Shown here: positions 63,280 to 64,000 of the stretch, piece after piece
Numbering within the stretch: position 1 is the first letter of the stretch
Layout of the letters: every line of letters begins with the position of its first letter
Origin: Pseudoalteromonas luteoviolacea
GTDB taxonomy: Bacteria; Pseudomonadota; Gammaproteobacteria; Enterobacterales; Alteromonadaceae
Direction of reading: 5' to 3'
DNA: 64,000 bases
Assembly: GCF_001696455.1 (NCBI RefSeq)
Contig: NZ_MAUJ01000008.1
Location: forward strand, 64,501 to 128,500
Made by a program: the position numbers and the translations under genes
The notes under the pieces: generated by a model
Told to the model about the DNA's origin: nothing
What the model saw: the letters and a program-made list of their open reading frames with translations, nothing else
The model's database searches: none

Positions 63280-64000
63280 ATGGCAAAACGTAAAAAACTC
63301 AGTCATGGCCAATCCCGTAGGATTAAGGCCAACCAACAAAAGCGTTTGGCTAAAGCCAAACACAATGAAAGCCCTGAATTGCAATGGCAATCGGACAACT
63401 TAGGCCCGACAGAAAATGCGACTGTAGTTAGTCGCTTTGGTCAGCATGCTGACATCGAAACCCAAGACGGCGAAGTTTTACGCTGTAATATACGACGAAC
63501 CGCCGGCAGCTTAGTCTGTGGCGACAATGTGATATTTCGCCGTGCTAAAGTAAGTGAAGGTGACCTCGCTGGCGTTGTTGAAGCGGTAGAAGAGCGTCGC
63601 TCCCAGCTAACTCGCCCAGACTTCTACGATGGCGTCAAAGTTGTCGCGGCAAATATCGATCAGATCTTGATGGTTTCTGCCGTTGTGCCTGAATTCACCC
63701 CGCAAATTATTGATAGATATCTAGTCGCATGCGAAGACATGGGTATCGAGCCCATCCTTATCCTGAATAAAATCGATTTGCTCGATGAAGAAGGGTTAGA
63801 GTACGTCAATGACGTTCTCGATATTTATCGTGATCTCGGTTATCAAGTCTTGCTTGTCAGTAATAAGTCAAGTGAAGGTATTGAAGCTCTGAAAACCCTC
63901 TTAGTCGACAAAAACAATATCTTTGTTGGTCAATCAGGGGTAGGAAAATCAACCCTCGTTAATACTGTACTGCCAGATGCTGGCATATTAACGCAGGAAG
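63280..64000 (+). CDS. rsgA: Ribosome small-subunit GTPase RsgA, C-terminus cut off by window edge
   Basis: RsgA is a circularly permuted GTPase that checks the maturing 30S subunit. The start at 63280 gives MAKRKKLSHGQSRRIKANQQKRL, a basic N-terminus, then an OB-fold and the permuted GTPase motifs in the order G4 (LILNKIDLLDEEG), G5-like region and G1 (FVGQSGVGKSTLVN). About 240 codons are present; the zinc-binding C-terminal domain lies outside the window. It is divergent from orn. Confidence 0.97.
   Translation, partial: MAKRKKLSHGQSRRIKANQQKRLAKAKHNESPELQWQSDNLGPTENATVVSRFGQHADIETQDGEVLRCNIRRTAGSLVCGDNVIFRRAKVSEGDLAGVVEAVEERRSQLTRPDFYDGVKVVAANIDQILMVSAVVPEFTPQIIDRYLVACEDMGIEPILILNKIDLLDEEGLEYVNDVLDIYRDLGYQVLLVSNKSSEGIEALKTLLVDKNNIFVGQSGVGKSTLVNTVLPDAGILTQE

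Noticed and set aside
1..64000. CRISPR arrays or prophage genes
   Set aside because: No regularly spaced direct repeats of CRISPR type and no phage structural or lysis genes were seen. The only tandem repeat of note is the tRNA-Gly unit.

Overview
The window looks like a chromosomal segment from a marine gammaproteobacterium of the Alteromonadales, most likely a Pseudoalteromonas. This rests on the housekeeping sequences and gene order (groSL, fxsA, cutA, dsbD, aroQ-accB-accC; zur/cheX; dnaB-alr; rpsF-priB-rpsR-rplI; orn/rsgA) and moderate GC. The genus is an inference from familiarity with these families, not from a database search.

Layout. 1-7.4 kb: core genes. groEL (3' end cut off by the window) and groES lie behind a heat-shock type promoter, followed by fxsA, cutA, dsbD and the aroQ-accB-accC operon, closed by a strong terminator. 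7.56-7.64 kb: a tRNA with a CAT anticodon, best read as the lysidine-type tRNA-Ile. 7.8-46.6 kb: about 39 kb of genes, all on the minus strand, devoted to a non-ribosomal lipopeptide. 46.6-47.6 kb: about 1 kb of AT-rich DNA with no gene. 47.6-51.5 kb: a GGDEF-EAL protein, a Zur-like regulator, a CheX-like protein and YjbQ. 51.6-56.2 kb: alr, dnaB, and an ECF sigma factor / probable anti-sigma / DUF4097 cassette. 56.5-60.1 kb: a minor-pilin operon. 60.5-61.9 kb: the ribosomal protein S6 operon. 62.1-62.5 kb: two tRNA-Gly genes in a 199-bp tandem repeat with decayed relics. 62.6-64 kb: orn and the start of rsgA.

The centrepiece is three contiguous megasynthases of 3333, 3308 and 4020 residues. 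The first has the order fatty acyl-AMP ligase, ACP, KS, AT, ACP, aminotransferase, C, A, T. This is the order of the Bacillus mycosubtilin/iturin starter synthase MycA, which makes a beta-amino fatty acid and adds the first amino acid. The second has three C-A-T modules. The third has C-A-T, C-A-T-E, C-A-T-TE. In total there are seven amino-acid modules, as in iturins. Ten-residue specificity codes read by eye give Gly, Asp, Asn, Asn, Thr, D-Leu and one unassigned residue. The predicted product is therefore a cyclic lipoheptapeptide closed on a beta-amino fatty acid. Downstream genes on the same strand encode a non-haem iron hydroxylase of the TauD/SyrP/AsnO type (probable beta-hydroxylation of Asp or Asn), a serine-hydrolase lipoprotein, a DUF697 protein, a small membrane protein, a cyclic-peptide ABC exporter with an unusual His-rich segment, and an SPFH/band-7 protein whose start overlaps the exporter's stop. 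I infer that these serve tailoring, export and possibly self-protection.

No insertion sequence, integrase, CRISPR array, pathway regulator, phosphopantetheinyl transferase or MbtH protein was found in the window.
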